From Eubacterium multiforme (GTDB lineage Bacteria; Bacillota; Clostridia; Clostridiales; Clostridiaceae), in NCBI RefSeq assembly GCF_030813415.1, contig NZ_JAUSUF010000007.1, forward strand, positions 1 to 64,000: 64,000 nt of DNA. The letters are read 5' to 3'. The notes under the pieces are model-generated. The model searched no databases. It saw nothing but the letters and a program-made list of their open reading frames with translations, and was not told where the DNA came from. Shown here in pieces: positions 8,941 to 19,611 of the stretch. A program made the translations under genes and the position numbers. How positions within the stretch are numbered: the stretch's first letter is position 1; each line of letters opens with the position of its first letter.

Positions 8941-9744
8941 ATGGGGATTTTTGACGGACATATTTTAGTTTCAGATATGGATGGGACTTTATTAAATGAT
9001 GAAAGAAAAATATCAGAGGAAGATAAAAATTCTATAAAATACTTTATAGATAATGGCGGACTATTTACTATAGCAACAGGAAGAATGTTACCTGCTGCAA
9101 GTAGGTTTGCAAGGGAACTTAATTTAAGTTTACCTATAATTTTATATAATGGAAGTAAGGTTTATGATTATTCCACAGAAAGTGTTGTTAAGGAACACTT
9201 TTTAGAGGAAGAGAGAAAAGCTGTGATACATAAATTACTAGAAGAAAAGGCTGATATAGGAATAGAACTTTACTGCGAAGAGAATATTTATATATTTAAA
9301 TCCTGTAAATATACAAGTAGATTAAAAAGTCTTGGTTATAATGTGATTTTTGATATAGATGAGGATGTTTGGAATAAAAAATGGACTAAGATTTTAATCC
9401 TTGGGGAAAAGGAAGTTATTGATAACCTAGAAGAAGGTTTTGAAAATAAATATGATAGTGAGATTCCTATAAGAAGTGGAGAAAAATTTCTTGAAGTTGT
9501 GCCTAAATATACTTCAAAGGGAAAAGCTCTTATGGAATTAGTTGAAGCATATAATTTAAATGATTTAAAGACTATAACTGTTGGAGATAATATGAATGAT
9601 AAAGAGCTTATAGAAAATGCCACCTATGGCTTTGTAGTTAAAAATGGTAATGAGAAGCTTTTAAACAATATAAAATATACAGCTCCAAGCAATAATGAAA
9701 GTCCTATTACTTATATTGTTAATTGGATAGAAAATAATAAATAA
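8941..9744 (+). CDS. HAD-superfamily phosphatase, Cof type
   Basis: A 267-residue Cof-like HAD hydrolase. Motif I is DMDGTLLND near residue 15, and motifs III/IV are the Lys in SKGKA and VGDNMNDKE near 215. The large C2 cap typical of sugar-phosphate and nucleotide phosphatases lies between. The substrate cannot be assigned. The start has GGAGGACAGGG immediately upstream. Confidence 0.88.
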   Translation: MGIFDGHILVSDMDGTLLNDERKISEEDKNSIKYFIDNGGLFTIATGRMLPAASRFARELNLSLPIILYNGSKVYDYSTESVVKEHFLEEERKAVIHKLLEEKADIGIELYCEENIYIFKSCKYTSRLKSLGYNVIFDIDEDVWNKKWTKILILGEKEVIDNLEEGFENKYDSEIPIRSGEKFLEVVPKYTSKGKALMELVEAYNLNDLKTITVGDNMNDKELIENATYGFVVKNGNEKLLNNIKYTAPSNNESPITYIVNWIENNK

Positions 9745-9759
9745 GATATTTGTTAAAAA

Positions 9760-9798
9760 CAAAAAGGTTTTTCTAAATTTTTAGAAAAACCTTTTTTA
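9760..9798. terminator. Bidirectional terminator between the HAD and Opu genes
   Basis: A long stem (AAAAGGTTTTTCTAAA / TTTAGAAAAACCTTTT) is flanked by A and T runs on both sides. It lies between the ends of convergent genes, so it can serve both strands. Confidence 0.88.
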
Positions 9799-9837
9799 GA
9801 TTATTTTATTAAATATACTGTGTTTTAAAATAGTTTC

Positions 9838-11388
9838 TTATTTAATTAAACCTTCTTTAACTAAGAAATCATGAGCAACACTTTCAGGTGATTTACCAAG
9901 GACATCTACCTTATAATTAAGCTCTATCATTGTTTTTTCATTTATTCTTCCAGAAAGAGAATTAAATACATCTTTTAAGTCAGGATGTTTTTTTAAAGTC
10001 TTTTCATTAACTAGGGGAACTGCATAATAAGGTGCAAAGAAATTTTTATCATCCTTTAATACCTTAAGGTTAAATTTTTTAAGAAGTCCATCAGTTGAGA
10101 AGGCATCAACTACTTGGCACTCATTATTTTTTAATGCAGAGTATCTAAGGCTTCCGTCCATTGCTTTAACATTTTTAAATGATAAGCCATAATCCTTAGA
10201 TAAACCTATTAAACCATCATCTCTATTTTCAAACTCTAAAGTAGGAGAAAGAGTTAATTTATTATTATATTTAGCTAAATCTGATATTGTATTTATTCCA
10301 TATTTACTAGCTAATTCTGGTAACATAGCTAGAGAATAAGTATTATTAAAACCAATTGGATCAAGTAAAGTTAATCCATAATCCTTTTTCATAGTAGTAT
10401 TTACATAATTATAGGCTTTATTAGCATCTTTAATAGGTTTTCCTTTTATAACATTTAATAAAAGAGTTCCAGTATAGTCAACATACATATCTAAATCACC
10501 AGAACGTAGTGCACTAAAGGCAACTGAAGAGCCACCAAGATTTAATTTTTTTTCTACTTTATAATCAGTTTTTGCTTCTACTAAATCAGCATACATATTT
10601 CCAAGTATAAGTTGTTCAGTAAAATTTTTAGAACCAATTACTATTGTATTTTTTTTACCTATAAATATTGAACTAAAGGTTGAAAATAAAACAGCTATAA
10701 TAAGTAATGCTCCTATTATTTTAATTGCAATAAAATTCTTCCTTGGAGCTTTTGGGTTTAATCCAATAGGAGTAACTAAAGCTTCTATTTTACCAAATAT
10801 AAAATCTACTATTAGAGCAAGTATACAAGCAGGTATAGCTCCAGCTAATATCATATTATTATTTACAGTTTGAACTCCTGAGAATACTAAGTATCCAAGA
10901 CCACCAGCACCAATAAATGCAGCAAGAGTCATAAGTCCAACAGCAGTAACAGCAGAAATTCTAACTCCAGCCATTATTATTGGAAGTGCAAGAGGTAATT
11001 GAATTTTAAATAAAGTTTGATTTTTTGTAAGCCCAATTCCTTTAGAGGATTCTAAAATAACTGGATCAATACTTGTAAGCCCTGTATATGTATTTTTAAC
11101 AATAGGCAATAATGAATAAATAACAACCATAAATATTGCAGGAGTGCTACCTATTCCAAGAAGTGGGATAAGAAGTCCAAGTAGTGCCATTGATGGAACT
11201 GCTTGAATTAAATTTACAAAACCAATTATAGGTTTCTTAAGGAAAGACACTCTAGAGACGATTATACCTAGAGGAACTCCAATTATAATTGCAATTAAGA
11301 TAGAAGTAAGAGTTAAAGAGATATGTTGAAGTAGAAGATGAAGTATCTGTTCTCTTTTTGAAATTACAAATTCAAAGAAACTACCCAA
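9838..11388 (-). CDS. Osmoprotectant ABC transporter, fused permease and substrate-binding protein (OpuBC/OpuCC-like)
   Basis: A 516-residue fusion. The N-terminal part (about residues 1-210) is a BPD permease with about six membrane segments and an EAA-like loop (ESSKGIGLTKNQTLFKIQLPLA). A further membrane segment follows, then a C-terminal OpuAC-type ligand-binding domain (about 245-516) beginning IVIGSKNFTEQLILG. The start is set at TTG 11388, about 9 bases after GGAGG; a GTG at 11394 would be too close to that site. It overlaps the 3' end of the ATPase gene, implying coupled translation. It is expected to import betaine, carnitine or choline as a compatible solute. Confidence 0.88.
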   Translation of the reverse strand: MGSFFEFVISKREQILHLLLQHISLTLTSILIAIIIGVPLGIIVSRVSFLKKPIIGFVNLIQAVPSMALLGLLIPLLGIGSTPAIFMVVIYSLLPIVKNTYTGLTSIDPVILESSKGIGLTKNQTLFKIQLPLALPIIMAGVRISAVTAVGLMTLAAFIGAGGLGYLVFSGVQTVNNNMILAGAIPACILALIVDFIFGKIEALVTPIGLNPKAPRKNFIAIKIIGALLIIAVLFSTFSSIFIGKKNTIVIGSKNFTEQLILGNMYADLVEAKTDYKVEKKLNLGGSSVAFSALRSGDLDMYVDYTGTLLLNVIKGKPIKDANKAYNYVNTTMKKDYGLTLLDPIGFNNTYSLAMLPELASKYGINTISDLAKYNNKLTLSPTLEFENRDDGLIGLSKDYGLSFKNVKAMDGSLRYSALKNNECQVVDAFSTDGLLKKFNLKVLKDDKNFFAPYYAVPLVNEKTLKKHPDLKDVFNSLSGRINEKTMIELNYKVDVLGKSPESVAHDFLVKEGLIK

Positions 11389-12517
11389 GAACACTCACCT
11401 CCATATCAAGAAATTGTTCGCTTAATATTGAAAGTAAACTACTTCTAGTAATTAAACCAACTAATTTATAATCAGAATTGGTTACAGGTACATATCCAAT
11501 AGAATATTCATTCATAACATCTAGTATATCTACTAGGCTATCATTTTCATTAACAGTAATAAGTTCTTTGCTCATAATATTACCAAGAGGGGTTGATTTT
11601 TGGTGAGTTGATTTTATATCTTTTAATGTTACTATACCTTTTAAGAAATGTTCTTTATCTACAACTAATAAGCTATCAACTTTACTTGTTCTCATAATTT
11701 CAATTCCTTGAAGTATAGTTCTTGATCCAATAACAGAAACTGGATCTTTTATCATAATATCATTAGCTTTAATATATTCAGGATTATTCCAAACTCTATC
11801 AGAACCAATAAAATCTCTAACAAAGTCACTGGCTGGATTCCTAAGAATATTTTCTGGGGTATCATATTGTGCTATTTTACCATTTTTCATAATACATATT
11901 TTATCTGCAATTTTTAGTGCTTCATCCATATCATGAGTAACAAATATTATTGTTTTTCGTAATTCATCTTGAAGAGTAAAAAGTTGATCTTGAAGAGAGG
12001 TACGCGTTATTGGATCTAAGGCACTAAAAGGCTCGTCCATAAGTATTATTTCTGCATCTGTAGCAAAGGCTCTAGCAACACCAACTCTTTGCTGCTGACC
12101 ACCACTAAGTTCCGATGGATATTTATTTAAATAATCTTTAGGGGATAGGTCAACCATCTTTAAAAGATTTATTGTTGTTTCTTCTATATCTTTTAAAGAT
12201 TTCTCCTTTTTTAATTTTGGTATAAGCTCTATATTTTCTTTTATAGTTAAATGAGGAAACAATCCTGTATTTTGTATTACATACCCTATATTTCTCCTAA
12301 GAGTTATAGCATTTTCCTTCGAAAGTGGTTTACCATTAATAAAAATTTCTCCAGATGTGGGAGTAATTAATTTATTAATAAGTTTAAGTGTTGTAGTTTT
12401 TCCGCATCCACTGGAGCCTATTAAAACAACTAAACTTCCACTTTCAATAGATAAGGATATATTATCTAATATTGTAGTATTACCTATTTTTTTTGATATA
12501 TTTTTAATTTCTATCAT
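11381..12517 (-). CDS. Osmoprotectant ABC transporter ATP-binding protein with CBS domains (OpuCA-like)
   Basis: A 378-residue ATPase: Walker A GSSGCGKTT, signature LSGGQQQRVGVARA, Walker B IILMDEP. A tandem pair of CBS domains fills about residues 250-370; in OpuA/OpuC transporters these sense ionic strength or nucleotides. It is first in a two-gene operon with the fused permease/binding protein. The ATG is preceded by AAGGAGG. A palindrome in the promoter region suggests repressor control. Confidence 0.92.
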   Translation of the reverse strand: MIEIKNISKKIGNTTILDNISLSIESGSLVVLIGSSGCGKTTTLKLINKLITPTSGEIFINGKPLSKENAITLRRNIGYVIQNTGLFPHLTIKENIELIPKLKKEKSLKDIEETTINLLKMVDLSPKDYLNKYPSELSGGQQQRVGVARAFATDAEIILMDEPFSALDPITRTSLQDQLFTLQDELRKTIIFVTHDMDEALKIADKICIMKNGKIAQYDTPENILRNPASDFVRDFIGSDRVWNNPEYIKANDIMIKDPVSVIGSRTILQGIEIMRTSKVDSLLVVDKEHFLKGIVTLKDIKSTHQKSTPLGNIMSKELITVNENDSLVDILDVMNEYSIGYVPVTNSDYKLVGLITRSSLLSILSEQFLDMEVSVLG

Positions 12518-12539
12518 AAAAAACCTCCTTTAAAACTGA

Positions 12540-12563
12540 CAACTTATTTATAAATATAAGTTG
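12540..12563 (-). promoter_or_regulatory. Palindrome in the opuC-like promoter (candidate operator)
   Basis: CAACTTAT and its exact complement ATAAGTTG are separated by 8 bases. On the minus strand it overlaps the spacer and -10 of a possible promoter (TTGCAA, 17 bases, TAAATA). A regulator of osmolyte uptake may bind here; the protein is not identified. Confidence 0.5.
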
Positions 12564-12659
12564 GTAGTTGCAATTATAACATTAGAAAAAGTAAAATACA
12601 AATTTAAAAAGTTATTTTACTACATATATAAACGTTTTCTTAGAGTGAGCTGCTTATTT

Positions 12660-12712
12660 AAAAAAAATAAAAAAATAATGAGAATTATATAATATAATCC
12701 CCATTATTTTTA
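12660..12712 (-). terminator. Terminator of the natAB-like operon
   Basis: On the minus strand, directly after the permease stop, a 17-bp stem with two mismatches (AATAATGGGGATTATAT / ATATAATTCTCATTATT) runs into a long T-rich tract. Confidence 0.8.
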
Positions 12713-12715
12713 AAA

Positions 12716-13897
12716 TTATGCTCTAAATATTACTTCCTCTCTTGAGAACATGTATCTAGCAAAAAGTACAGCAGCTACAACATAAATTATGTGCCAACCA
12801 AATACTATTGCTATATGAGTTGGGTTATATATTCCAACCATAACCTCTTTCATAAGGGCAACTGAATTTGCAATTGGTATATTAAATATAAGCATAGAAG
12901 TATTTTTAGCATCCATAAATACAGGTACATATGAAAGAATCATAAATGGCATTACAAGACCTGAAAGGTAAGTTCCAGCCTCTTTAACTGATTTAGCATA
13001 AAGACTTACACAAGTTTCTAATGAGCAAATAGCAATTAGTAATAATAGAGAGATTAAAAGTATTAAAGCAATACTTGTTCCATTAAGGGCAAGAGGGAAT
13101 CCACCTTCCATGCCAGGAATATTTTGCATTGCAAAGTACATAGAACCAAGACTCAGTATTAGTGCAATAGCTGAAACCACACTCATTGCAATAATTTTAC
13201 CCCATAAAAGAGCACTTCTATTACAAGATGTTGAAAGTAATGGTTCTAAAGTATTTCTTTCCTTTTCTCCAGCTCCAAGATCTGCTGCAATTGCAAGAGT
13301 TGGTGAAATCATAAGTATTATTATTAATGAAGGTATCATACTACCAAAGCCACTAGCCATAGGGTTAACATTTCCATCTTTAGTTAATCCAGATTTAACA
13401 CTTACATCAAAAGGTTTAAGTATTGAAGGATTTATACCCTTAGCAGTTAATTTATCACTGACTATTTTATCTGATAATCCGCTTAAAAGTTTTTCAACAA
13501 TATTTGATGCTATCTGAGAATTATTAGAGTTTTCATCAAATAATATTTGAAGATCTGTTTTCTTTCCTTCTGATACTAGCTTGTCAAAGTTTTTTGGAAT
13601 ATTAATAATAAGCTGTACATCCCCATCTTTTAAAGCCTTAGAAGGATCCTTTACATCTTTTATATTAATATTACTTTGAGATTTTAGTATATTTGCTACA
13701 CTTGAATTTAAATCTCCTTCCATAACAATATTAATATTTTGAGAGGCTTTCTTTTGAGTATCTTCCATTCCCTTAAACATAATATTAAATATAAGAGGGA
13801 AAATTAATATTGGAAGTAGGATAGAAAATATAATAGTTTTTCTATCACGGAAAATATCCTTTAGTTCTTTCTTAAAGACTATAAAAAAATTATTCAC
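12716..13897 (-). CDS. natB: ABC-2 type permease, NatB-like
   Basis: A 393-residue exporter permease: one N-terminal membrane segment, a large extracytoplasmic loop (about residues 40-170), then about five to six membrane segments after GAGEKERNTLEPLL. This is the layout of NatB sodium exporters and related ABC-2 proteins. The start is GTG 13897, 7 bases after GGAGGTGAG. That site lies inside the end of the ATPase gene, so the two overlap by 8 bases and are translationally coupled. The sodium substrate comes from homology only. Confidence 0.85.
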   Translation of the reverse strand: MNNFFIVFKKELKDIFRDRKTIIFSILLPILIFPLIFNIMFKGMEDTQKKASQNINIVMEGDLNSSVANILKSQSNINIKDVKDPSKALKDGDVQLIINIPKNFDKLVSEGKKTDLQILFDENSNNSQIASNIVEKLLSGLSDKIVSDKLTAKGINPSILKPFDVSVKSGLTKDGNVNPMASGFGSMIPSLIIILMISPTLAIAADLGAGEKERNTLEPLLSTSCNRSALLWGKIIAMSVVSAIALILSLGSMYFAMQNIPGMEGGFPLALNGTSIALILLISLLLLIAICSLETCVSLYAKSVKEAGTYLSGLVMPFMILSYVPVFMDAKNTSMLIFNIPIANSVALMKEVMVGIYNPTHIAIVFGWHIIYVVAAVLFARYMFSREEVIFRA

Positions 13898-14621
13898 GAG
13901 CCTCACCTCCAATTAAAGATACAAAAACTTCTTCTAAATCTTCACTACCATATTTAATTTTAAGAGTTTCTATATTACAATCTTCTAAAAGTTTACCTTT
14001 ATTAATAATAACAACTCTATCACAAAGTTTTTCAACTTCTGCCATTGAGTGACTTGAGAAAAGAATAGTTTTACCTTCCTCTTTACATTTAAGTATAAAG
14101 TCATGAACTGTTCTAGCTGCTGTAACATCAAGACCAGTTGAAGGTTCATCAAAAAGCATAACGCTAGGACTATGAACTATAGAACGTGCTATAGATACCT
14201 TTTGTTTCATTCCTCTTGAAAATTTAGCTACTCTCTTGTCAATAAACTCATCCATTCCAAATCTTTTGGATAATTCATTAATACGTTTATCAGCTGTTTT
14301 ATTGTCTATTCCATAAAGGTTAGCAAAATATTTTATGTTTTCCCTTGCAGTTAATCTATCATATAGACCTACATCTCCTCCAAAAAGTATTCCAATTTCT
14401 TTTCTAACTTTAATAGGTTCCTTAGATGCTAAATATCCATTAACTGTTGCTTCACCAGAAGAAATTTTAAGCATTGTTGATATCATTCTAAGAGTGGTTG
14501 TTTTACCAGCCCCATTTTCTCCAAGTAAACCAACTATTTCTCCAGGCTTAACTTGGAAGGTGACATCATCAACAACTGTATTATTTTTAAAAGTTTTCGT
14601 TAAATTATCTACCTTTAACAT
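13890..14621 (-). CDS. natA: ABC transporter ATP-binding protein, NatA-like
   Basis: A 243-residue ATPase with Walker A GENGAGKTT, signature FSRGMKQKVSIARS, Walker B VMLFDEP and the switch His in ILFSSHSM. The start is ATG 14621 after GGGGGA. It forms a two-gene operon with the NatB-like permease. Its sequence style matches the NatA sodium-export family, but drug or peptide export cannot be excluded. Confidence 0.88.
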   Translation of the reverse strand: MLKVDNLTKTFKNNTVVDDVTFQVKPGEIVGLLGENGAGKTTTLRMISTMLKISSGEATVNGYLASKEPIKVRKEIGILFGGDVGLYDRLTARENIKYFANLYGIDNKTADKRINELSKRFGMDEFIDKRVAKFSRGMKQKVSIARSIVHSPSVMLFDEPSTGLDVTAARTVHDFILKCKEEGKTILFSSHSMAEVEKLCDRVVIINKGKLLEDCNIETLKIKYGSEDLEEVFVSLIGGEARE

Positions 14622-14790
14622 TATTAATCCCCCTTGCATTTACTATGTGTAATATATTACCATAAATATGTTATGAAAAAATAATATCATTAAATTCAAC
14701 AAAAGTAAATAGTATTTAATAACCTTTTTTATAATAATTATTTACTCTTTAAAAAGTAATTGTTATTCTGAATAATTTTACATAAATTTC

Positions 14791-14819
14791 TTGACACATA
14801 AATATTCATAAACTAAAAT
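14791..14819 (+). promoter_or_regulatory. Sigma-A promoter of carAB
   Basis: TTGACA at 14791-14796, a 17-bp spacer, and TAAAAT at 14814-14819. It lies about 40 bp before the PyrR-binding element. Confidence 0.85.
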
Positions 14820-14849
14820 ATAAAACAGAATAATTTTTAAAGTTAAGAT

Positions 14850-15020
14850 ACACTTTAAATTGGTCCTGTGAGGCCAGAAAGGAGTATGCAACTATGTTAT
14901 TACAGCAAAAGAGAAATATCATAGCTTTGCCGTTAAAGGTAAATTTAATAAACAAAGAATATATAAGGATAATAAGGAGAGCAATTTAAAATATTGTGGT
15001 CTCTTTATTGTCCTTTTTTT
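14850..15020 (+). promoter_or_regulatory. PyrR-type pyrimidine attenuator leader
   Basis: The leader contains TTTAAATTGGTCC, then GTGAGGCCAGAAAGGA (14855-14883), which matches the PyrR-binding anti-antiterminator hairpin of Bacillus pyr operons. It ends in an intrinsic terminator at about 14967-15020: a 19-bp imperfect stem starting GGATAATAAGGAGAG, then seven T. High UMP or UTP would let PyrR favour termination before carA. The rest of the 14622-15086 gap shows only the promoter and the RBS GGGAGGG. Confidence 0.85.
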
Positions 15021-15086
15021 GTATATAAAATTTTATCTTTAAGAAGTGTATTTTTAGCAAAAATACTAAGTTAGGGAGGGCTAAGC

Positions 15087-16136
15087 ATGAAAGCAAGGCT
15101 TATATTAGAAAATGGCATGATTTTTGAAGGGAATCCATTTGGATATCTTAAAGAAAATGTAGGAGAAGTGGTATTTACTACTGGAATGACTGGATATCAG
15201 GAAGTTTTAACAGATCCATCTTATCATGGCCAAATAGTAACAATGACATATCCTCTTATAGGAAACTATGGAATAAACTTAGAAGATATGGAATCAAATA
15301 AAGCAAGGGTTTCAGGATTTATAGTTAGAGAAAAATGTGATATGCCAAATAATTTTAGATGTGAATTAACATTAGATAATTATTTAAAGTTAAATAAAAT
15401 AATAGGACTTGAAGGCATAGATACAAGAGCACTAACAAAAGTTCTTAGAAATAATGGAACAATGAAAGGAATTATTGTTTTAGATGATTCAAAGTTAGAA
15501 GATGTTAAAAGTAAACTAAATAAATTTTCAAATAAAGAGGCAGTAAATATTGTATCTACTAAAGAAAAATATGAAATTCCTGGAGAAGGAAAGCATGTAG
15601 CTATTATAGATTATGGAATAAAAGAAAATATAATAAGATGCTTTAAAAATAGAGGGTGCAAAATTACAGTATTTCCATCAAAGGTAAAGGCAGAAGAAAT
15701 ACTTAATGTAAATCCAGATTTAGTATTTTTATCAAATGGTCCTGGAGATCCACAGGATTTAGAAGAGGAAATAAATACAATAAAAAATATAATAGGGAAA
15801 AAACCTGTAGTTGGAATTTGTTTAGGACATCAACTTTTAGCTTTAAGTTTAGGAGGAAATACAACTAAATTAAAGTTTGGACATAGAGGTTGCAATCATC
15901 CAGTAAAAGATTTAGAAACAGGAAAAGTACATATAACCTCACAAAATCATGGGTATGTTGTAGATAAATTACCTGATGATGTAGAAGTAACTCATTTAAA
16001 TATAAATGATGGAACAATTGAAGGATTAAAACATAAAACTATGAAAGTATACTCAGTTCAATTCCATCCAGAGGCATCAGCAGGTCCAAAGGATTCAGAA
16101 TATATATTCGATAGATTTTTAAGTTACGCATTATAA
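15087..16136 (+). CDS. carA: Carbamoyl-phosphate synthase small subunit
   Basis: A 349-residue glutamine amidotransferase subunit that releases ammonia from glutamine for CarB. The N-terminal CarA domain (MTGYQEVLTDPSYHGQIV) is followed by a class I amidotransferase domain. The nucleophile Cys lies in VGICLGHQLLAL near residue 249 and the His/Glu pair in QFHPEAS. It lies 21 bp before carB, and the PyrR attenuator upstream ties it to pyrimidine supply. Arginine-specific control is not suggested. Confidence 0.97.
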   Translation: MKARLILENGMIFEGNPFGYLKENVGEVVFTTGMTGYQEVLTDPSYHGQIVTMTYPLIGNYGINLEDMESNKARVSGFIVREKCDMPNNFRCELTLDNYLKLNKIIGLEGIDTRALTKVLRNNGTMKGIIVLDDSKLEDVKSKLNKFSNKEAVNIVSTKEKYEIPGEGKHVAIIDYGIKENIIRCFKNRGCKITVFPSKVKAEEILNVNPDLVFLSNGPGDPQDLEEEINTIKNIIGKKPVVGICLGHQLLALSLGGNTTKLKFGHRGCNHPVKDLETGKVHITSQNHGYVVDKLPDDVEVTHLNINDGTIEGLKHKTMKVYSVQFHPEASAGPKDSEYIFDRFLSYAL

Positions 16137-16157
16137 GATTATTAGGGGGTTAAAGAT

Positions 16158-19100
16158 ATGCCATTAAATAAAGATATAAAGAAAGTATTAGTTATAGGAT
16201 CAGGTCCAATAGTAATAGGACAAGCAGCAGAATTTGATTATTCAGGAACACAAGCCTGTGAAGCATTAAGAGAAGAAGGAATTGAAGTTGTATTAATAAA
16301 TTCAAATCCAGCAACTATAATGACAGATAGAGAAGTTGCAGATAAGGTTTATTTAGAACCATTAACTTTAGAATTTGTTGAAAAAGTAATAAAAAAGGAA
16401 AGACCAGATAGTTTACTTGCAGGAATGGGTGGTCAAACAGGATTAAATCTTGCAGTAGAACTTTATGATTCTGGAATTTTAGATAAATATAATGTAAAAG
16501 TAATAGGAACTTCTATTGAGTCTATAAAAGAAGGTGAAGATAGAGAACTATTTAGAAATATGATGAACAGAATTAAAGAACCTGTTATTCAAAGTGAAAT
16601 AATAACAGACTTTAATGCTGGAATGGACTTTGCAAATAAAATAGGTTATCCAGTAATAGTAAGAGCTGCCTATACCCTTGGGGGAACTGGTGGAGGTATT
16701 GCTGAAAATGAAGAGGAACTTAAAGTAATATTAGAATCAGGACTTCAGTTAAGCACAATAGGACAAGTATTACTAGAAAAGTCAGTTAAGGGTTGGAAAG
16801 AAATAGAATATGAAGTAATGAGAGATTCCTATGGAAACTGTATAACAGTATGCAATATGGAAAACATAGATCCAGTTGGAATCCATACAGGAGATAGTAT
16901 AGTTGTAGCACCATCTCAAACATTATCAGATAAGGAATATCAGATCCTTAGAACTGCATCAATAAACATAATAAATGCAGTAGGAATAAAGGGAGGTTGT
17001 AATGTGCAATTTGCCCTAAATCCTGAAAGTTTTGAATATGCAGTAATAGAAATAAATCCAAGGGTTTCAAGATCATCAGCTCTAGCATCAAAGGCAACTG
17101 GATACCCAATTGCAAAGCTTGCAGCTAAAATTGCATTAGGCTATGGACTTGATGAAATAAAAAATGCTGTAACTCAAAAAACATATGCTTGCTTTGAACC
17201 AGCTCTTGATTATGTAGTATGTAAAATTCCAAAATGGCCTTTTGATAAATTCTTTAGTGCAGATAGGGAACTTGGAACAAAGATGATGGCAACTGGAGAA
17301 ATAATGGCAATAGGTTCAAATTTTGAACAAGCTTTCTTAAAAGGAATAAGAAGTTTAGAAATAGGAAGATATTCTTTAGATTTTAAGAAGTTTAGAAATT
17401 TAAGTATGAAGGAACTAAAAGATAGAGTAGTATGTCCAGATGATGAAAGAATATTTGCCTTAGCAGAAATTCTTAGAAGAGATTATAGGATAGACATGGT
17501 ATCTCAAATAACTGGAATAGATAGATTCTTCATAGAAAAGTTTAAGTGGATAGTTGAAGAAGAGCAAAGATTAAAATTAAGCAATATAGAAAATCTAGAT
17601 AAAGAATGGCTTTTAAAATTAAAGAAAAAAGGTTTTTCAGATAAGGCAATAGCAGATTTTTTAAAGGTAAGTCCAGATGATATATATAAATTAAGAGATA
17701 TATGGAATATAAAACCTTCATATAAAATGGTTGATACTTGTGCAGGGGAATTTGAAGCACTATCACCATATTACTACTCAAGTTATGATGAATATGATGA
17801 AGTTAAAGTAACAAAGGATAAAAAGAAAGTAATAGTTATAGGTTCAGGTCCAATTAGAATAGGACAAGGTGTAGAGTTTGATTACGCATCAGTTCATTGT
17901 GTTAAGGCACTTAAAAATCTAGGAATAGAAACAATAATAGTAAATAATAATCCAGAGACAGTAAGTACAGATTTTGATATATCAGATAAATTATACTTTG
18001 AGCCACTTACAGAAGAGGATGTTTTAAACATAATAGAAAAAGAAAATCCAGATGGAGTAATACTTCAATTTGGTGGTCAAACAGCTATTAAGCTTGCAAA
18101 CTTCTTAAAGGAGAAAAATATAAAGGCTCTAGGAACAACAGCAGATGAAATTGATATGGCAGAGGATAGAGAAAAATTTGATGCACTTTTAGAAGAGTTA
18201 GGAGTAGCTAGACCAAAGGGAAAAGGAGTATGGTCAGTTGAAGAGGGCTTAAAAGAAGCTAAAATATTAGGTTTTCCAGTACTTGTTAGACCTTCATATG
18301 TAATTGGAGGACAAGGTATGGAAATAACTCATGATGAAGAGGAGTTAAAATATTATTTAGAAAATGCCTTTTTAAAGGATAAGAAAAATCCAATTCTTAT
18401 AGATAAATATTTAATGGGAAGAGAAATAGAAGTAGATGCAATATCAGATGGGGAAGATATATTAATACCAGGAATTATGGAGCACTTAGAAAGAGCTGGA
18501 GTTCATTCAGGTGATAGTATAACAATGTATCCAAGTCAAAATATAAGAGAAGAAATTAAAGGAAAAATATTAGAATATACTAAAAAACTTGCATTAGCAA
18601 TAGGAATAAAAGGAATGATAAACATTCAATTTATAGAATTTGAAGGGAAGCTTTATGTAATAGAAGTTAATCCAAGAGCTTCAAGAACAGTACCTTATAT
18701 AAGTAAAGTTTCTAAAGTTCCAATAGTTGATATTGCTACAAAAGCAATGCTTGGATATAAATTAAAAGATTTAGGATATGGGGTAGGTCTATACAAAGAG
18801 CCAGAACTTATATCAGTTAAAGTACCAGTATTCTCAACTCAAAAACTTCCAAATGTAGAAGTATCATTAGGACCAGAAATGAAATCAACAGGAGAGGTTT
18901 TAGGAGTTGGAAGAAATATAAAGGAAGCTTTATACAAAGGATTTGTTGCAGCTGGAATGATAACTAACATTGATAATAAAAAAATACTTGCAACAATTAA
19001 AAACCATGATAAACAAGAATTTTTAGAAATGGCAGTGGAGCTTTCAAAACTAGGATATAAATTTGTATCAACAAAGGGAACATGTAAATTATTAAAAGAT

Positions 19101-19373
19101 AATGGAATTAATGCAGAAGAAGTAAGAAAAATTAATGAAGAAAATCCAAATATACTAGATGTAGTAAAAAATAAAGAAGTTGATTTAGTAATAAATACAC
19201 CAACTAAAGGAAATGATTCAAAGAGAGATGGATTTTTAATAAGAAGAGCTGCTGTAGAGAGAAATATTGGAGTTATAACAGCTTTAGATACATTGAAGGC
19301 AATGATAGATGTTAGAAAAGAAAATTTTAGTGAAAAAAATAATTTAGAAGTTTTCAATATATCAGAAATTTAA
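16158..19373 (+). CDS. carB: Carbamoyl-phosphate synthase large subunit
   Basis: A full-length 1071-residue CarB with the expected duplicated ATP-grasp halves. Each half opens with a similar motif ([17 protein letters not shown] near 15; [17 protein letters not shown] near 562), and a C-terminal MGS-like allosteric domain covers about residues 935-1071. It forms carbamoyl phosphate from bicarbonate, ammonia and two ATP. The RBS is AGGGGG. No frameshift is seen. Confidence 0.97.
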   Translation: MPLNKDIKKVLVIGSGPIVIGQAAEFDYSGTQACEALREEGIEVVLINSNPATIMTDREVADKVYLEPLTLEFVEKVIKKERPDSLLAGMGGQTGLNLAVELYDSGILDKYNVKVIGTSIESIKEGEDRELFRNMMNRIKEPVIQSEIITDFNAGMDFANKIGYPVIVRAAYTLGGTGGGIAENEEELKVILESGLQLSTIGQVLLEKSVKGWKEIEYEVMRDSYGNCITVCNMENIDPVGIHTGDSIVVAPSQTLSDKEYQILRTASINIINAVGIKGGCNVQFALNPESFEYAVIEINPRVSRSSALASKATGYPIAKLAAKIALGYGLDEIKNAVTQKTYACFEPALDYVVCKIPKWPFDKFFSADRELGTKMMATGEIMAIGSNFEQAFLKGIRSLEIGRYSLDFKKFRNLSMKELKDRVVCPDDERIFALAEILRRDYRIDMVSQITGIDRFFIEKFKWIVEEEQRLKLSNIENLDKEWLLKLKKKGFSDKAIADFLKVSPDDIYKLRDIWNIKPSYKMVDTCAGEFEALSPYYYSSYDEYDEVKVTKDKKKVIVIGSGPIRIGQGVEFDYASVHCVKALKNLGIETIIVNNNPETVSTDFDISDKLYFEPLTEEDVLNIIEKENPDGVILQFGGQTAIKLANFLKEKNIKALGTTADEIDMAEDREKFDALLEELGVARPKGKGVWSVEEGLKEAKILGFPVLVRPSYVIGGQGMEITHDEEELKYYLENAFLKDKKNPILIDKYLMGREIEVDAISDGEDILIPGIMEHLERAGVHSGDSITMYPSQNIREEIKGKILEYTKKLALAIGIKGMINIQFIEFEGKLYVIEVNPRASRTVPYISKVSKVPIVDIATKAMLGYKLKDLGYGVGLYKEPELISVKVPVFSTQKLPNVEVSLGPEMKSTGEVLGVGRNIKEALYKGFVAAGMITNIDNKKILATIKNHDKQEFLEMAVELSKLGYKFVSTKGTCKLLKDNGINAEEVRKINEENPNILDVVKNKEVDLVINTPTKGNDSKRDGFLIRRAAVERNIGVITALDTLKAMIDVRKENFSEKNNLEVFNISEI

Positions 19374-19388
19374 AATAAACAATAAAAT

Positions 19389-19434
19389 AGAGTATTGCAT
19401 AAGGATTAGAAATCATATGCAATACTCTTTTTAT
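19389..19434 (+). terminator. Terminator after carB
   Basis: The stem AGAGTATTGCATA / TATGCAATACTCT with an A-rich loop is followed by TTTTTAT, 16 bp after the carB stop. Confidence 0.85.
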
Positions 19435-19544
19435 GTCTAATAAAAAAGAATTATAAATCGACAGTTTTTTCTTTTAAAAATAAAAAATAATTTAGGAATA
19501 TATAATCTAATAAAACATATATTGTTAACATAAGAAAAAATATA

Positions 19545-19592
19545 TTGACATACGAACCTGTGTTCGCTAAAATATAATCAAACGTGTGTTCG
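19545..19592 (+). promoter_or_regulatory. SOS promoter with two LexA boxes
   Basis: TTGACA (19545-19550), a 17-bp spacer, TAAAAT (19568-19573). The spacer is filled by CGAACCTGTGTTCG (19553-19566), a perfect Firmicute LexA box. A second box, CAAACGTGTGTTCG (19579-19592), has one mismatch and covers the transcription start. Repression by LexA and induction by DNA damage are strongly implied. Confidence 0.92.
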
Positions 19593-19611
19593 TATAAAAG
19601 GAGTGTTATTT

